A DNA stretch of 64,000 nt from UBA9926 sp913064795 (GTDB taxonomy: Bacteria; Pseudomonadota; Gammaproteobacteria; Pseudomonadales; Azotimanducaceae): positions 496,001 through 560,000 of the forward strand of contig JBJKZD010000009.1 in NCBI GenBank assembly GCA_045560765.1. Direction: 5' to 3'. This document shows, in pieces, positions 17,936 to 27,148 of this stretch; within the stretch, counting starts at the first letter, position 1; each line of letters opens with the position of its first letter. The position numbers and the translations under genes were made by a program. Under the pieces are notes generated by a model. That model worked only from the letters and a program-made list of their open reading frames with translations, did not search any database and was not told the DNA's origin.

Positions 17936-18390
17936 CCCGTGCTCCAGATAACAGAGTTAGCTCCCAGATAAACACTGAACCCTCGATCAAATCAAGTCGA
18001 TCGGGCAACTATTTGAACACCCAGTTGCCCCAGATCGCCCTGCCTGCGCGTTGGGCCTAAGCCGCGGCACTTGAGTGCGGCTCGGCGGTCAGCGCTCGCT
18101 TTTCCGGCGCGCTCTTGATTTTGGCGCATCCTTTTTCGGCGGGTATTCTAGTTTGCGGAACCTTCTATCTCAAAAAGCTCCTTGATTTTTCAAGGCGTCC
18201 TCTCATGAACAGACTATCCCGCTGTGACCCTCAGCGCCTTTCTGGGCGCAGCCGGCATTGCAAAACGACTACGATGCAATCACGCAGCAGTCACGGTACG
18301 ACACCCCCAGCAACATCGCCGCTCCGGACGAGGCTCTAAGGCGGCTAAAGGATAACAACCGACAGTTTCCCAGCACACCGGGCTGTTAGA
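17936..18390. other. 455-base region between the selenoprotein and a hydrolase gene
   Basis: The region upstream of the leftward selenoprotein gene should carry its promoter. A GC-rich imperfect hairpin lies near 18060-18081. The right part holds a possible carbonic-anhydrase remnant (separate entry). No complete gene is seen. Confidence 0.4.
18205..18389 (+). pseudogene. possible 5' remnant of a secreted beta-carbonic anhydrase
   Basis: In the frame beginning at 18261 the sequence reads QNDYDAITQQSRYDTPSN and then APDEALRRLKDNNRQF before a stop at 18387. DEALxRLKxGNxRF is the hallmark opening of many beta-carbonic anhydrases. Just before it, in a different frame, TLSAFLGAAGIAKRL resembles the hydrophobic core of an export signal. 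A frameshift between the two and loss of everything after the opening helix would explain this. The match is short, so the call is tentative. Confidence 0.33.
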
Positions 18391-19663
18391 TCAGTCCCCT
18401 GATTCGGTGAGTGCTTGATTCACCTGGGCTCTGAGTTCCCTTCGGAGCGGGTAGGTCGATGAAGGCAGTAGCTGAGTCAAGAACACAATGAATAAGTCTT
18501 CTTTAGGTATCGAGCCAGAAGAAGGTGCTTGCCGCCCCACCCCAGTGATGTTCACCCTCCGACGCAATCACGTTGGCCTTTACGGGATCGAGCACCACCG
18601 CCCAGCCCAGCCCAAAACCAATGCCCTCATAGTTGGTCTCACTCCAAACCGGCTGACCCATCGCCGCTAAATCAGCGCCATCGGGCAACTGGTTCGTGCG
18701 CATGTAGGCCACTGTTTTGGGTGATAACAGCTGCACCTCATGCAACGCCCCCTTGTTCATGAGCATTTGGCAAAAACGACCATAGTCAGCGAGCGTCGAT
18801 ACCAAACCCCCACCGCCCGAATAAAATAACCCCGGTTTTAAATAAGGGCTTGAATCGAATCGGTCAGCCAGAATTAAACCCGGGTCTCGGTCTTTCAGCG
18901 GATTGGCACCTGGCGATTGGGATCCCATCACCGCGCCCGAGGCGGGCCGGTACATCGAGCAAAACCGGTGTTGCTTTTCCTCTGGCACGTAAAATCCGGT
19001 GTCCACCATCCCAAGGGGAGTAAAGATCTCTTCTTCAAAGAATGCCGCGAGCGTCTGTCCTGACCACACCTCCACTAAGCGGCCAAGGACATCGGTCGCA
19101 ACGCTATAGTTCCACTGCGAACCGGGCTGGCACATGAGCGGCAGGTCAGCCAGTTGATCCACCCAATCTTCAAGCGTCTGGTCCCGTCGATCATCCAAAC
19201 CTTGGGCCCGATAGGCTTCATCGACGACATTTTGATTCATGAACCCATAAGTTAATCCAGCGGTGTGGGTCATTAACTGTCGAACGGTCATCCTAGAAGA
19301 TTGAGGCTCCACATCCGATAGTGCCCCGCCTCGCCAGACCTGTGTCTGCTCAAAACTGGGAATGAACCGGGCAACCGGATGATCCAACTGAAAACAGCCA
19401 CGCTCGTAGAGCATCATCGCTGCGACAGTCGTAATCGGCTTCGTCATCGAAAATATTCTGACGATTGTCTCATCAACAAAAGCCTCACCCGTTTCAACAT
19501 CAACAACACCGGCGGCCTCTTGAAATGCGATCTCGCCGCGTCGCCCAATCATCAAGCTGGCCCCAGCCACTCGCTCCATGGCGACTTGCTGACTCAGCCA
19601 TTTTGAGACCTGCTCGAGCCGGCCCGCACTCATGCCCAGTTTCGCTAACTTTTCTACATCCAT
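18391..19663 (-). pseudogene. beta-lactamase-fold serine hydrolase with a one-base frameshift near its end
   Basis: From the ATG at 19663 (AAAGGA ahead) 386 residues are open: SMTK (S72, K75) is the nucleophile motif, NYS (Y186) the base and HHWGG near 372-376 the third motif of EstB/class C-like hydrolases. The frame stops at 18503, right after FFWLD. One frame over, PKEDLFIVFLTQLLPSSTYP and the usual C-terminal helix run on to a TGA at 18391. Removing one A at about 18508 (GAT-A-CCT to GAT-CCT) restores D-P-K-E-D and a normal 423-residue protein. It is either a recent mutation or a sequence error. The stopped product keeps all catalytic motifs but lacks the last strand and helix. Confidence 0.8.
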
Positions 19664-19850
19664 GCACTTTCCTTTGAAAGGGTCTTAACGACCCCATGCT
19701 CGACGATGATTTTCTTGATCGCAACTCAACTCGGCCGCAGTCGCTCTTTCCTGTCGCCTTCGCTATTCAAAGTACTTTTACCGTACCCCAGAGCAATATC
19801 AGCCCATCGCGACCTTAACAATTTACGAACCTACAAAGCGGACCGCACAC

Positions 19851-21149
19851 CTACCACGCCTCGACCTCTCGCTCGATCTGATGCCCGAGAATATCGATCG
19901 CGGCTGCCCGGCGATTGGGTAGGGTGTAATCAGGAAATAAGGATTCTGTGCCTTCATAGTCCCTTAAGACCTGTCGCGCCAAGGTCACTTTGTGGACCTC
20001 GGTTGGTCCATCTGCAATGCCCATTACATAGGAACTGAGCAGCATGCCAGACAGCGGCAGCTCGTTCGAAACGCCCAGGGCTCCGTGCACCTGAATGCAC
20101 CGTGAGACGACATCATGATAAACCTTGGGCATCATCGCCTTGATCGCCGCGATGTCCTTTCGCACTTTTAAATAATCATTAAATTGATCAATACGCCAAG
20201 CGGTTCTCAGGACCATCAATCGAAAAGCTTCCATCTCCATCCAGGAATCCGCGATTTTTTCTTGGACCATTTGCTTGTCCGCTAAAATCTCGCCCTTCGT
20301 TGATCGCGACAGCGCCCGCTCACACATCATGTCGAAGGCTCGTTTAATCTGTCCGACGGTCCGCATCGCATGGTGAACCCGGCCACCCCCCAGACGAGTC
20401 TGAGCCACTGCGAAACCTTGTCCTCGAGGACCCAGCAAATTCTGCTTCGGCACCCGAACATCGGTATAACGGACATAGGCATGGGTACCATGCCCCGGCG
20501 GCTCGTCTCCCACACCCACATTTCGAATGATATCGACGCCTGGGGTATCGGTGGGCACCACGAGCATACTCGCCCGACCATGGGCAGACGCCTCAGGATC
20601 GGTTACCGCCATCACGATCAGAAAGCTTGCAAAGCGGGCGTTCGAGGAAAACCATTTCTCACCATTAATAACAAAGTCATCGCCATCCTCAACAGCCATA
20701 CACCGAAACTGCGTCGGATCGGCACCCCCCTGGGGTTCGCTCATCGAGTAACTTGATGCCAACTCACCGTTGAGCAGTGGCTGTAGGTACTTCGCTTTGA
20801 TCTCATCACTGCCGTAATGGGCTAGAATCTCGGCGTTGCCGGTATCCGGCGCCTGACAGCCAAACACCACGGACGCGAATCGAGATTGGCCTAGAATTTC
20901 ATTAAGCAGACCCAATTTGAGTTGTCCAAAACCGAGACCCCCCAGTTCAGGACCCAGATGGCACGCCCATAGGCCCATGTCTTTGACTTCTTGCTGCAGG
21001 GGTCGCACTAGGGCAATAAAATCTGGATCTTGATACTCCATCGCTGAGCCCAACACCATGTCAAGGGGCATCACTTTTTTAGTGACAAAGTCTGCCGCCC
21101 AATCCAATAAAACTTGATACTCACTGTCTGTTTCAAAATCCCAAGCCAT
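19851..21149 (-). CDS. acyl-CoA dehydrogenase (ACAD10/11-like)
   Basis: A 432-residue flavoprotein. YSMSEPQGGADPTQ and VINGEKWFSSNA line the FAD and substrate site, TRLGGGRVHHAMRT is the family helix, and IADGPTEVHK near the C-terminus is the position of the catalytic or FAD-binding segment in this long subgroup. It introduces a 2,3-double bond in an acyl-CoA. It is divergent from the SDR at 21417, with about 270 bases between them that should hold both promoters. Chain length and branching specificity are unknown. Confidence 0.9.
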   Translation of the reverse strand: MAWDFETDSEYQVLLDWAADFVTKKVMPLDMVLGSAMEYQDPDFIALVRPLQQEVKDMGLWACHLGPELGGLGFGQLKLGLLNEILGQSRFASVVFGCQAPDTGNAEILAHYGSDEIKAKYLQPLLNGELASSYSMSEPQGGADPTQFRCMAVEDGDDFVINGEKWFSSNARFASFLIVMAVTDPEASAHGRASMLVVPTDTPGVDIIRNVGVGDEPPGHGTHAYVRYTDVRVPKQNLLGPRGQGFAVAQTRLGGGRVHHAMRTVGQIKRAFDMMCERALSRSTKGEILADKQMVQEKIADSWMEMEAFRLMVLRTAWRIDQFNDYLKVRKDIAAIKAMMPKVYHDVVSRCIQVHGALGVSNELPLSGMLLSSYVMGIADGPTEVHKVTLARQVLRDYEGTESLFPDYTLPNRRAAAIDILGHQIEREVEAW

Positions 21150-21416
21150 GCTGCTTTCCCCTTATGTCATTCGACTGAAATAACACCTCAAAATTAATGT
21201 GTACTTTGCGCGTGATCTCTGCAATTGATGGTCGGCTTGCACCCTTGATTAAGTTCCAGCTAAGCAGGAGCAAACTCAAGCCGAGCGCACACGCAAAATG
21301 TGTCCAACTCTGTATCCAAACTACGCAGTTACGTGCCGCCCTGCAAGTACTGGCCCGCGAGCGAACGTTTCAGTTATGATCGATGGCTCAAGCAGGCAAA
21401 ACAACAAGGAACCATC

Positions 21417-22196
21417 GTGGTCGACACAACGTTATTTGATCTTTCAGGAAAGGTTGCGCTCATTACTGGCGCTTCTAAAGGCATGGGCAAATCAATGGCC
21501 GAAGGGCTTGCAGAGCACGGCGCCAAAGTCGTCATCTCAAGTAGAAAGCAAGATCAATGCGAAGAAACTGCAGCCGAAATCAATGCCAAATGCGGCGCCG
21601 GGTCCGCAACCGCCATTGCCTGCAACATTGGCTACAAGGATCAGCTCCAAGCCCTCGTCGATGAAACCCATCGCCAGGTTGGGCCAATCGATGTTTTGAT
21701 CGGCAATGCTGGGGTCAACCCTTTCTATGGCTCAATCTTAGACATACCCGATGAGGCTTTTAACAAAATCATGGAGAGTAATGTGCGCTCTAATCTATGG
21801 CTCGCCAAGATGGTCGCTCCGGATATGATTGAGAAAAAGAGCGGTTCCATCGCCATTACGGCTAGCACTGGCGCCTTTGGACCGTCTGAAGTTCTGGGAA
21901 CCTACAACATTTCAAAGCTTGCTGATATTGCACTGGTGAGAAACCTAGCGCAGGAACTGGGTCCCCATGGCATTCGAGTCAACGCCATTTGTCCGGGCTT
22001 GGTCAAAACGGATTTTGCTAAAGCGCTCTGGGACAACCCGGAGGGTGAAAAGCGAGCCAACGAAATGACACCCCTGCGACGCCTTGGGGAACCCGAGGAC
22101 TTTAAGGGAATTGCGGTCTTCTTAGGCTCTGCGGCCTCAAGCTGGATTACAGGTCAGGCACTCACGGTATGTGGCGGTACTAATATGTGGTCGTAA
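21417..22196 (+). CDS. short-chain dehydrogenase/reductase (FabG-like)
   Basis: A 259-residue classical SDR: TGASKGMG nucleotide motif, GNAG, and YNISK with the upstream Ser in ITAST. The C-terminus WITGQALTVCGG is typical. The start is taken as the GTG at 21417 because AAGGA lies six bases ahead. The frame is open 39 codons further up, but that part is not SDR-like. It is divergent from an acyl-CoA dehydrogenase and may handle 3-hydroxyacyl or alcohol intermediates of the same pathway. Confidence 0.88.
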   Translation: MVDTTLFDLSGKVALITGASKGMGKSMAEGLAEHGAKVVISSRKQDQCEETAAEINAKCGAGSATAIACNIGYKDQLQALVDETHRQVGPIDVLIGNAGVNPFYGSILDIPDEAFNKIMESNVRSNLWLAKMVAPDMIEKKSGSIAITASTGAFGPSEVLGTYNISKLADIALVRNLAQELGPHGIRVNAICPGLVKTDFAKALWDNPEGEKRANEMTPLRRLGEPEDFKGIAVFLGSAASSWITGQALTVCGGTNMWS

Positions 22197-22467
22197 AAGC
22201 AGACCACACAAGTAATGCGGCGGGGTCCAAACCTTGGCTCAGCCGTCTTGGCACGGCCCCTGCGTCTTCGCCGAACCCATCGATCGTTGGATCACCGTTC
22301 GATGCATCTCTCGGAACACGTTCTTAGAACGCGCCTGGGCGATTCTATTTCTCGTCTTTGCTGCATCACAATAGGCGCCTCAGACTCACCGAACGCGCAT
22401 CTTGTCTAACCAAACATCACAGGTTCGTCGTCATCAGCGCCTCAAAAGACAGCCAAAGGAAATCCGC

Positions 22468-22914
22468 TCAACCTCCAATTCCAGCGGCAACCATTCCATG
22501 GATCAAACACGTCCCGGCCGTGACTTGACCTCGCAATCTCAGGTAGTACCGCGGCGCACGGCGCAATCGATCGAACCGATACTCAAGTGCAAGAATCACC
22601 GCAAAAAGACCCCCTTGAAAGGCTACCGCCAGCGGAGCGGTGAAAAAGCAATACGACGCGAGCGCCACTAACAATAGTGCGTTACTCGATAAAAGCTCGG
22701 CTAGCGGTACCCCCCCGGGGTTCTTGGCAGATAGCCCTATTCCCCACCAGCTGCCCAGCAAAAAGCAGGTAATCGCAAGTCCGTAGATCTGGAATAAGTC
22801 GACCGCAAATCCAAAGCCCGCCATCATGAGCATTGCAAGTCCGACAAAAGGGATTAGGCCAGAGAATGTCAGCAACTGGACCCACCTTCTGCGCTTTATC
22901 CCTCCGTTTTCCAT
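22468..22914 (-). CDS. DUF3429 membrane protein
   Basis: A 148-residue protein with about four hydrophobic helices and the DUF3429-type opening LLTFSGLIPFVGLA, followed by LLGSWWGIGLS. The function is unknown. Its ATG directly follows the photolyase stop (TAG-ATG), so translation is coupled. From memory, a similar membrane protein accompanies phrA in the RpoE-ChrR regulon of Rhodobacter, which suits its position beside the sigma factor locus. Confidence 0.8.
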   Translation of the reverse strand: MENGGIKRRRWVQLLTFSGLIPFVGLAMLMMAGFGFAVDLFQIYGLAITCFLLGSWWGIGLSAKNPGGVPLAELLSSNALLLVALASYCFFTAPLAVAFQGGLFAVILALEYRFDRLRRAPRYYLRLRGQVTAGTCLIHGMVAAGIGG

Positions 22915-24336
22915 CTATAAGGCGGCGAGGCGCTTCATTTCAGTGAACGCCATTAACGCCATTTCTCTCGACTGTTTAACGTCGACAATGGGGTTCGGGT
23001 AATCACTCCCTAAACTGAAGCTCAGCTGATCCGCAACCTCTGGCGGGCAATTCCACGGATCAAACAAGTACTTGAGGGGAAGCTTTTTAAGCTCCGGCAC
23101 ATATTTCAACGTGTACGCTCCCTCAGGATCGAATCGCTGTCCCTGGGTAATCGGATTAAAGATTCTAAAATAGGGGGCGGCATCGGCCCCGCTCCCAGCA
23201 CACCACTGCCACCCCGCACTGTTGCTTGCCAAATCCGCATCGACCAGGCAGTCCCAGAACCATTGCATCCCATGACGCCAATGCAGTCGCAAATTCTTAA
23301 CCAAGAAGGAGGCCACGATCATCCGGACCCGATTGTGCATCGAGCCCGTTTGCCAAAGTTCTCGCATGCCTGCATCAACGATTGGATAACCCGTCTTCCC
23401 GTGCTGCCAGGCGTGTAACCAGTCCGCATTGTCCTCCCAAGGAAAGTGGTCGAACTTCGACTGCAGGTTTCTCTCCGGCAGATCAGGAAAATGGTAGAGC
23501 AGATGGTAGGAAAATTCTCTCCAAACCAACTCTTTCGTAAAATGTTCAAAGTTGTCCGTTCGCGGTGCACGAGCTGATAGCGCCGCTGCGACTTGATGGG
23601 GGGAAATTTCCCCAAAATGAAGATGGGGTGACAATCTTGAGACTGACGCTTTGGCAGGAAAATCTCGGCCCACGCGATAATCCTTTAAACCCTCTTCGAT
23701 GAAGGTCTCTAAGCGTTGGCGAGCACCGATCTCTCCGGGTTGCCAATGACGCATCATGTCCTGGTCCCAGCCAATCCCAGGCCGCAACTCTAGGTCATCG
23801 ATGGCGGCATCCTCTTCCAACCGTATTAAATTGAGCTGGCTCGTTTCTAAGGATTCGGTTCCTCGGATCTTCAAGTTCGCCTGGCTGTGTTTGTAAAACG
23901 GCGTGTAGACCCGGTAGGGTGTCCCATCTTTTTTTACCGCGTGCCAGGGCTCATACAGTAACCCCGCGCTGAAGCTATCGACTTGAATGCCGGCTTCTTT
24001 AAGAGCAGTTTTCAACGCGGTATCTCTTTCAATCGAATAGGGCTCGTACCCGCGATTCCACGTGACGGCATCAATTCGATAGGTCTTACACAATTCAAGG
24101 ATCAAGGCAAATGCCGAGCCCTTTTTCGTCAGCAGCCCGCCCGATAACGACCCATTGAGACGCTCGAGGGAACAATGTAACCAAGCATCCGATGCGGCGC
24201 CGGGTTTACAAACTTCGGGCTGGTCCGAATCCACAATAAAAACTGGGAGCACTGCGCCGCGACTTGCGGCGGCGGATAGCCCAGGGTTATCTTGCACCCG
24301 AAGATCGTTACGGAACCAATGCAGAGTTCGCATCAC
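22915..24336 (-). CDS. phrA: deoxyribodipyrimidine photolyase
   Basis: A 473-residue CPD-class photolyase. The antenna-domain opening is LHWFRNDLRVQDNPGL. The FAD domain has the signatures LVWREFSYHLL, GYPIVDAGMREL, NRVRMIVASFLVKNL and WQWCAGSGADAAPYFRIFNP. It uses blue light and reduced FAD to split pyrimidine dimers in DNA. The start is GTG at 24336 or ATG at 24333; an AGGAG lies upstream of both. It is coupled to DUF3429 downstream and lies three kilobases from the sigma factor-ChrR pair, consistent with a photo-oxidative stress regulon. Confidence 0.93.
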   Translation of the reverse strand: MMRTLHWFRNDLRVQDNPGLSAAASRGAVLPVFIVDSDQPEVCKPGAASDAWLHCSLERLNGSLSGGLLTKKGSAFALILELCKTYRIDAVTWNRGYEPYSIERDTALKTALKEAGIQVDSFSAGLLYEPWHAVKKDGTPYRVYTPFYKHSQANLKIRGTESLETSQLNLIRLEEDAAIDDLELRPGIGWDQDMMRHWQPGEIGARQRLETFIEEGLKDYRVGRDFPAKASVSRLSPHLHFGEISPHQVAAALSARAPRTDNFEHFTKELVWREFSYHLLYHFPDLPERNLQSKFDHFPWEDNADWLHAWQHGKTGYPIVDAGMRELWQTGSMHNRVRMIVASFLVKNLRLHWRHGMQWFWDCLVDADLASNSAGWQWCAGSGADAAPYFRIFNPITQGQRFDPEGAYTLKYVPELKKLPLKYLFDPWNCPPEVADQLSFSLGSDYPNPIVDVKQSREMALMAFTEMKRLAAL

Positions 24337-24578
24337 CTTCTACTCCTGGAGAGGATGTTCGGCTGGATATCGACGCGTCGAGTAACCCGAATGACCCTCA
24401 TTTTCTGTCCGCTTTGCTTCGCGCCATCGCAGGCACCCTCTTTTGATCACCTTCCTTCCAGACTGATCTTCAAACTCAAGACAGCAGCTTTTACATCACC
24501 AGCCATTTCAAACACCATCCCTTGACCGTTAGCTGCTTGGCATCTAAATCACCTCGCCGAGACGCCCTCCATTACCCC

Positions 24579-24878
24579 CTAGAGAGCAATCGGTATCTCC
24601 AAAACCGCGCCTGACTCAACAGATGGCATCCCGATCATTTCATCGAACGCCGATACGTGCCGCAACGCAACCCTTCGGCTACGAACGTCCTTCAGTGCAC
24701 GCTTCATGGCACCTAGACTGCGGGTCAGAAGTGGCTTTTGTCCATCGAAAACCATTAACGGTTTCCCGCCATCGACGACCTCTGCGCTGTAAAATTCAGG
24801 ATCGCGACTCACTACAACGATCTCGACCGCTGAAAGGCTTGAACGCCTAACCAATTCTGCCAATGTTACTGAGTCCAT
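24579..24878 (-). CDS. DUF6482-like small protein
   Basis: A 99-residue soluble protein. The opening VEIVVVSRDPEFYSAEVVDGGK followed by QKPLLTRSLGAMKRALKDV resembles the small DUF6482 family, whose function is not known. It lies 242 bases upstream of the photolyase on the same strand and may share its promoter. A candidate sigma-E-type site lies at 25030-25058 ahead of it. Confidence 0.6.
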   Translation of the reverse strand: MDSVTLAELVRRSSLSAVEIVVVSRDPEFYSAEVVDGGKPLMVFDGQKPLLTRSLGAMKRALKDVRSRRVALRHVSAFDEMIGMPSVESGAVLEIPIAL

Positions 24879-25029
24879 CTTTTTAGCTGCGCACCCTCCG
24901 GCATCATGTGAGTCCTCTCGGGCATCGTTTCCTCAACCTATGCCACTCGGCGCCCCAGCCAAGTCCTCTCGAGGCGTACCCCATGGCTTGCAACGCGCCT
25001 TCTTTTTTGCAGCCATATCTTCCACTGGG

Positions 25030-25058
25030 TTTAACGTACTGACCCAGCTCCGAGATCA
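25030..25058 (-). promoter_or_regulatory. candidate RpoE(ECF11)-type promoter, leftward
   Basis: On the lower strand ATTTGATCT is followed at 18-19 bases by TTAAAC. The recalled RpoE-ChrR consensus is TGATCC, about 18 bases, then TAAGA. The -35 is at 25058-25053. It would drive the DUF6482-photolyase-DUF3429 genes. The -10 match is loose. Confidence 0.4.
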
Positions 25059-25096
25059 AATCTCAGTCCTTGTTCAAAACGACGCGATTAAAAATT

Positions 25097-25125
25097 TGAT
25101 CTAAATTCAAAAATACCTCGTAACT
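25097..25125 (+). promoter_or_regulatory. candidate RpoE(ECF11)-type promoter of folE
   Basis: TGATCT at 25097-25102, an 18-base spacer, then TAACT at 25121-25125 match the recalled TGATCC-N18-TAAGA form in both spacing and core. The -35 shares ATTTGATCT with the divergent site at 25058. It lies 33 bases before the folE ATG. Confidence 0.5.
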
Positions 25126-25157
25126 TTTTCTACGTCTCAAGAAATTAGGAATTCATC

Positions 25158-25850
25158 ATGGCCTTAGCAGCTGCCCAAGCGCTCCCCTCACACCCTTCGC
25201 TCAGTGACTCAGCCATCGCGGTAAGAGACGCCTTGGTCGCTCAAGGTTTGGAGACGCCCATGGTTCCCAATGGCCTCAGCCGCAACGAAAAATACCACAG
25301 CATCAAGGCCTCGATGTTAGATGTCATGAACACTCTGGGTCTTGATCTCTCTGATGACAGCCTCACCGAGACACCCCATCGGATTGCAAAGATGTACATC
25401 GATGAAATCTTCTCAGGGCTGGACTACACCAAATTCCCCAAAATTGCAGTTATCGACAACAAAATGGGCGTTGACGAGATGGTGAAGGTCGCTGACATCA
25501 GTCTCACCAGCACTTGCGAGCATCACTTCGTGACCATCGATGGGGTTGCCGATGTCGCCTACGTTCCCCATGAGAAGGTCATCGGGCTCTCTAAGATCAA
25601 CCGAATCGTTCAGTTCTTCGCAAAACGACCCCAGGTTCAGGAGCGCATGACTCGACAAATTCTTGTGGCGTTGCAAACACTGCTCGAGACTCAAAATGTA
25701 GCGGTTCGCGTTAAGGCCACCCATTACTGCGTAAAATCTCGAGGCGTCATGGACACCAGTTCTGTGACCCAAAGTACCGCGATGGGCGGCATTTTTAAAG
25801 ACGGCTCAGCCTCTCGAGACGAATTCCTTCGGCCACTGGGCCCGATGTAG
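25158..25850 (+). CDS. folE: GTP cyclohydrolase I
   Basis: A 230-residue type IA enzyme that converts GTP to dihydroneopterin triphosphate, the first step to folate and pterins. Zinc ligands C120, H123 and C191 are present (TSTCEHHF and THYCVKSRG). ETPHRIAKMY and IGLSKINRIVQFFAKRPQVQERMT are the family signatures. AGGA lies seven bases before the ATG. Its place between photolyase and lipocalin, behind a candidate stress promoter, suggests a supply of reduced folate or pterin, for example as a photolyase antenna cofactor. That link is inferred. Confidence 0.95.
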   Translation: MALAAAQALPSHPSLSDSAIAVRDALVAQGLETPMVPNGLSRNEKYHSIKASMLDVMNTLGLDLSDDSLTETPHRIAKMYIDEIFSGLDYTKFPKIAVIDNKMGVDEMVKVADISLTSTCEHHFVTIDGVADVAYVPHEKVIGLSKINRIVQFFAKRPQVQERMTRQILVALQTLLETQNVAVRVKATHYCVKSRGVMDTSSVTQSTAMGGIFKDGSASRDEFLRPLGPM

Positions 25851-25860
25851 GCCTGATCTA

Positions 25861-26463
25861 ATGGATCCAAAACGGCGTAACAGCTTGAGATTGATCGTTG
25901 TTCCACTCTATCTAACGCTTTTTTTACTTGCCGGATGTAGCGCGCAACAGGGGCCAGCCATGGAAACAGTGGAAAAACTAGACCTTGACCGTTTTATGGG
26001 CCAATGGCACGTGCTAGCGGACATCTCAACGCCTTTCGACCGAGATGCTTTTGTGCCTCTTGAGTCCTACACGCGCGTCGGACAAAACATTGTCGAGACG
26101 GTTTACTCCTATCGTGAAGGTAACGCCACCGGCCCCCTCAGGGAACGTCATCTCAAGGCCTTTGTCTCCGATGAGTCAAACGCGGTTTGGGCGATGCAAA
26201 TATTTTGGCCGATTAAAGCAGAATACCGGGTTGTATTCGTCGATCCGGACTACCAGACCACCATCGTCGGACGGTCTAAACGTGATTTCGTCTGGGTCAT
26301 GTCTCGGGCCCCTGAAATCAGTGCACCTGCGCTCACTGCCCTCCTGCAACGAACCCAAGCCCTAGGTTACGATCTCAGCAAACTCCGCTTACATCAATCG
26401 CCTAACGCACTCGATACCGGATCGAGTACCCGTACCGCGCCGGAACCGCTCAGCCCGCAGTGA
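25861..26463 (+). CDS. blc: outer-membrane lipocalin lipoprotein (Blc-like)
   Basis: A 200-residue protein with a lipoprotein signal ending LLAGC (Cys25). It has the lipocalin G-x-W motif in DRFMGQWHVLADI, a YxV-containing FVDPDYQTTIVGRSKRDFVWVMSR strand pair, and a conserved C-terminal helix. Such proteins sit in the outer membrane and bind fatty acids or lysophospholipids under stress. It begins 10 bases after folE and is probably cotranscribed with it. Its stop codon overlaps a TGATCC that may be the -35 of the sigma-factor promoter. Confidence 0.88.
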   Translation: MDPKRRNSLRLIVVPLYLTLFLLAGCSAQQGPAMETVEKLDLDRFMGQWHVLADISTPFDRDAFVPLESYTRVGQNIVETVYSYREGNATGPLRERHLKAFVSDESNAVWAMQIFWPIKAEYRVVFVDPDYQTTIVGRSKRDFVWVMSRAPEISAPALTALLQRTQALGYDLSKLRLHQSPNALDTGSSTRTAPEPLSPQ

Positions 26464-26489
26464 TCCGTCCGGGATAACACTTCGTACAC
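26461..26489 (+). promoter_or_regulatory. candidate autoregulated promoter of the ECF sigma factor
   Basis: TGATCC at 26461-26466 is a full match to the recalled RpoE -35 element. After 18 bases comes TACAC. The -35 overlaps the lipocalin stop codon. The -10 match is partial, so autoregulation is inferred. Confidence 0.4.
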
Positions 26490-26548
26490 CATGGCACAAC
26501 TCTTAACGATTCATCATAATGGCCGATTACAGCACTCGTAAGGTATCC

Positions 26549-27148
26549 ATGAAAAAAGACAGCGGGCCCGATTGGAACGCCCTACTAGTCCGCGTCGGTA
26601 GCCATCAGGACAAGGCTGCTTTCGGCGCGCTATTTTCTCATTTTGCACCACTTTTAAAAGGCTTTTTGCTTAAAGGCGGTGGCGTCGAGCCTGAGCAAGC
26701 AGAAGAATTGGTCCAGGAAACCATGATCAAAGTCTGGAGGAAAGCGCCCAGCTATGCACCTGCGCAAGCCGCCGCCAGTACCTGGATGTATACCATCGCT
26801 AGGAACACCCGCATTGATTGGTTACGAAAGCACAGCAAGAAAAATCAACAAACCGACGAGCTGATAGCAGAGGACCTTTTCGATGAAAATGAGGAATCCT
26901 CACCATTCACCGCTCTAATCCAATCTCGCAACGCCGGGAACATCAAAGCCCATCTCGCGGATTTACCGCAAGAACAGCTTCAAGTCCTCACCCTGATGTA
27001 TTTTCAAGGTAAATCCGGGCAGGAGGTCGCCGACGAACTAAGCATTCCCTTGGGAACCGTCAAATCCCGGGTTCGTCTAGCTCTACAAAAATTAAAATTA
27101 AAATTAAGCCCGACTGGGGAAGACCAACAGGTAGCCTACGCACAATGA
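26549..27148 (+). CDS. rpoE: ECF sigma factor of the RpoE-ChrR type
   Basis: About 199 residues with sigma-70 region 2 (FSHFAPLLKGFLLKGG, AEELVQETMIKVWRK, STWMYTIARNTRIDWLRK) and region 4 (LPQEQLQVLTLMYFQGKSGQEVADELSIPLGTVKSRVRLAL). The ATG at 26549 has AAGG ahead; one ten codons upstream (26519) lacks a ribosome site. It overlaps the chrR start by four bases, which couples the pair. In the family this factor is freed from ChrR by singlet oxygen and switches on photolyase and membrane-repair genes, several of which lie next to it here. Confidence 0.9.
   Translation: MKKDSGPDWNALLVRVGSHQDKAAFGALFSHFAPLLKGFLLKGGGVEPEQAEELVQETMIKVWRKAPSYAPAQAAASTWMYTIARNTRIDWLRKHSKKNQQTDELIAEDLFDENEESSPFTALIQSRNAGNIKAHLADLPQEQLQVLTLMYFQGKSGQEVADELSIPLGTVKSRVRLALQKLKLKLSPTGEDQQVAYAQ

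Noticed and set aside
18499..18512. Programmed frameshift in the serine hydrolase
   Set aside because: There is no slippery heptamer or stimulatory structure, and a simple one-base insertion explains the break.
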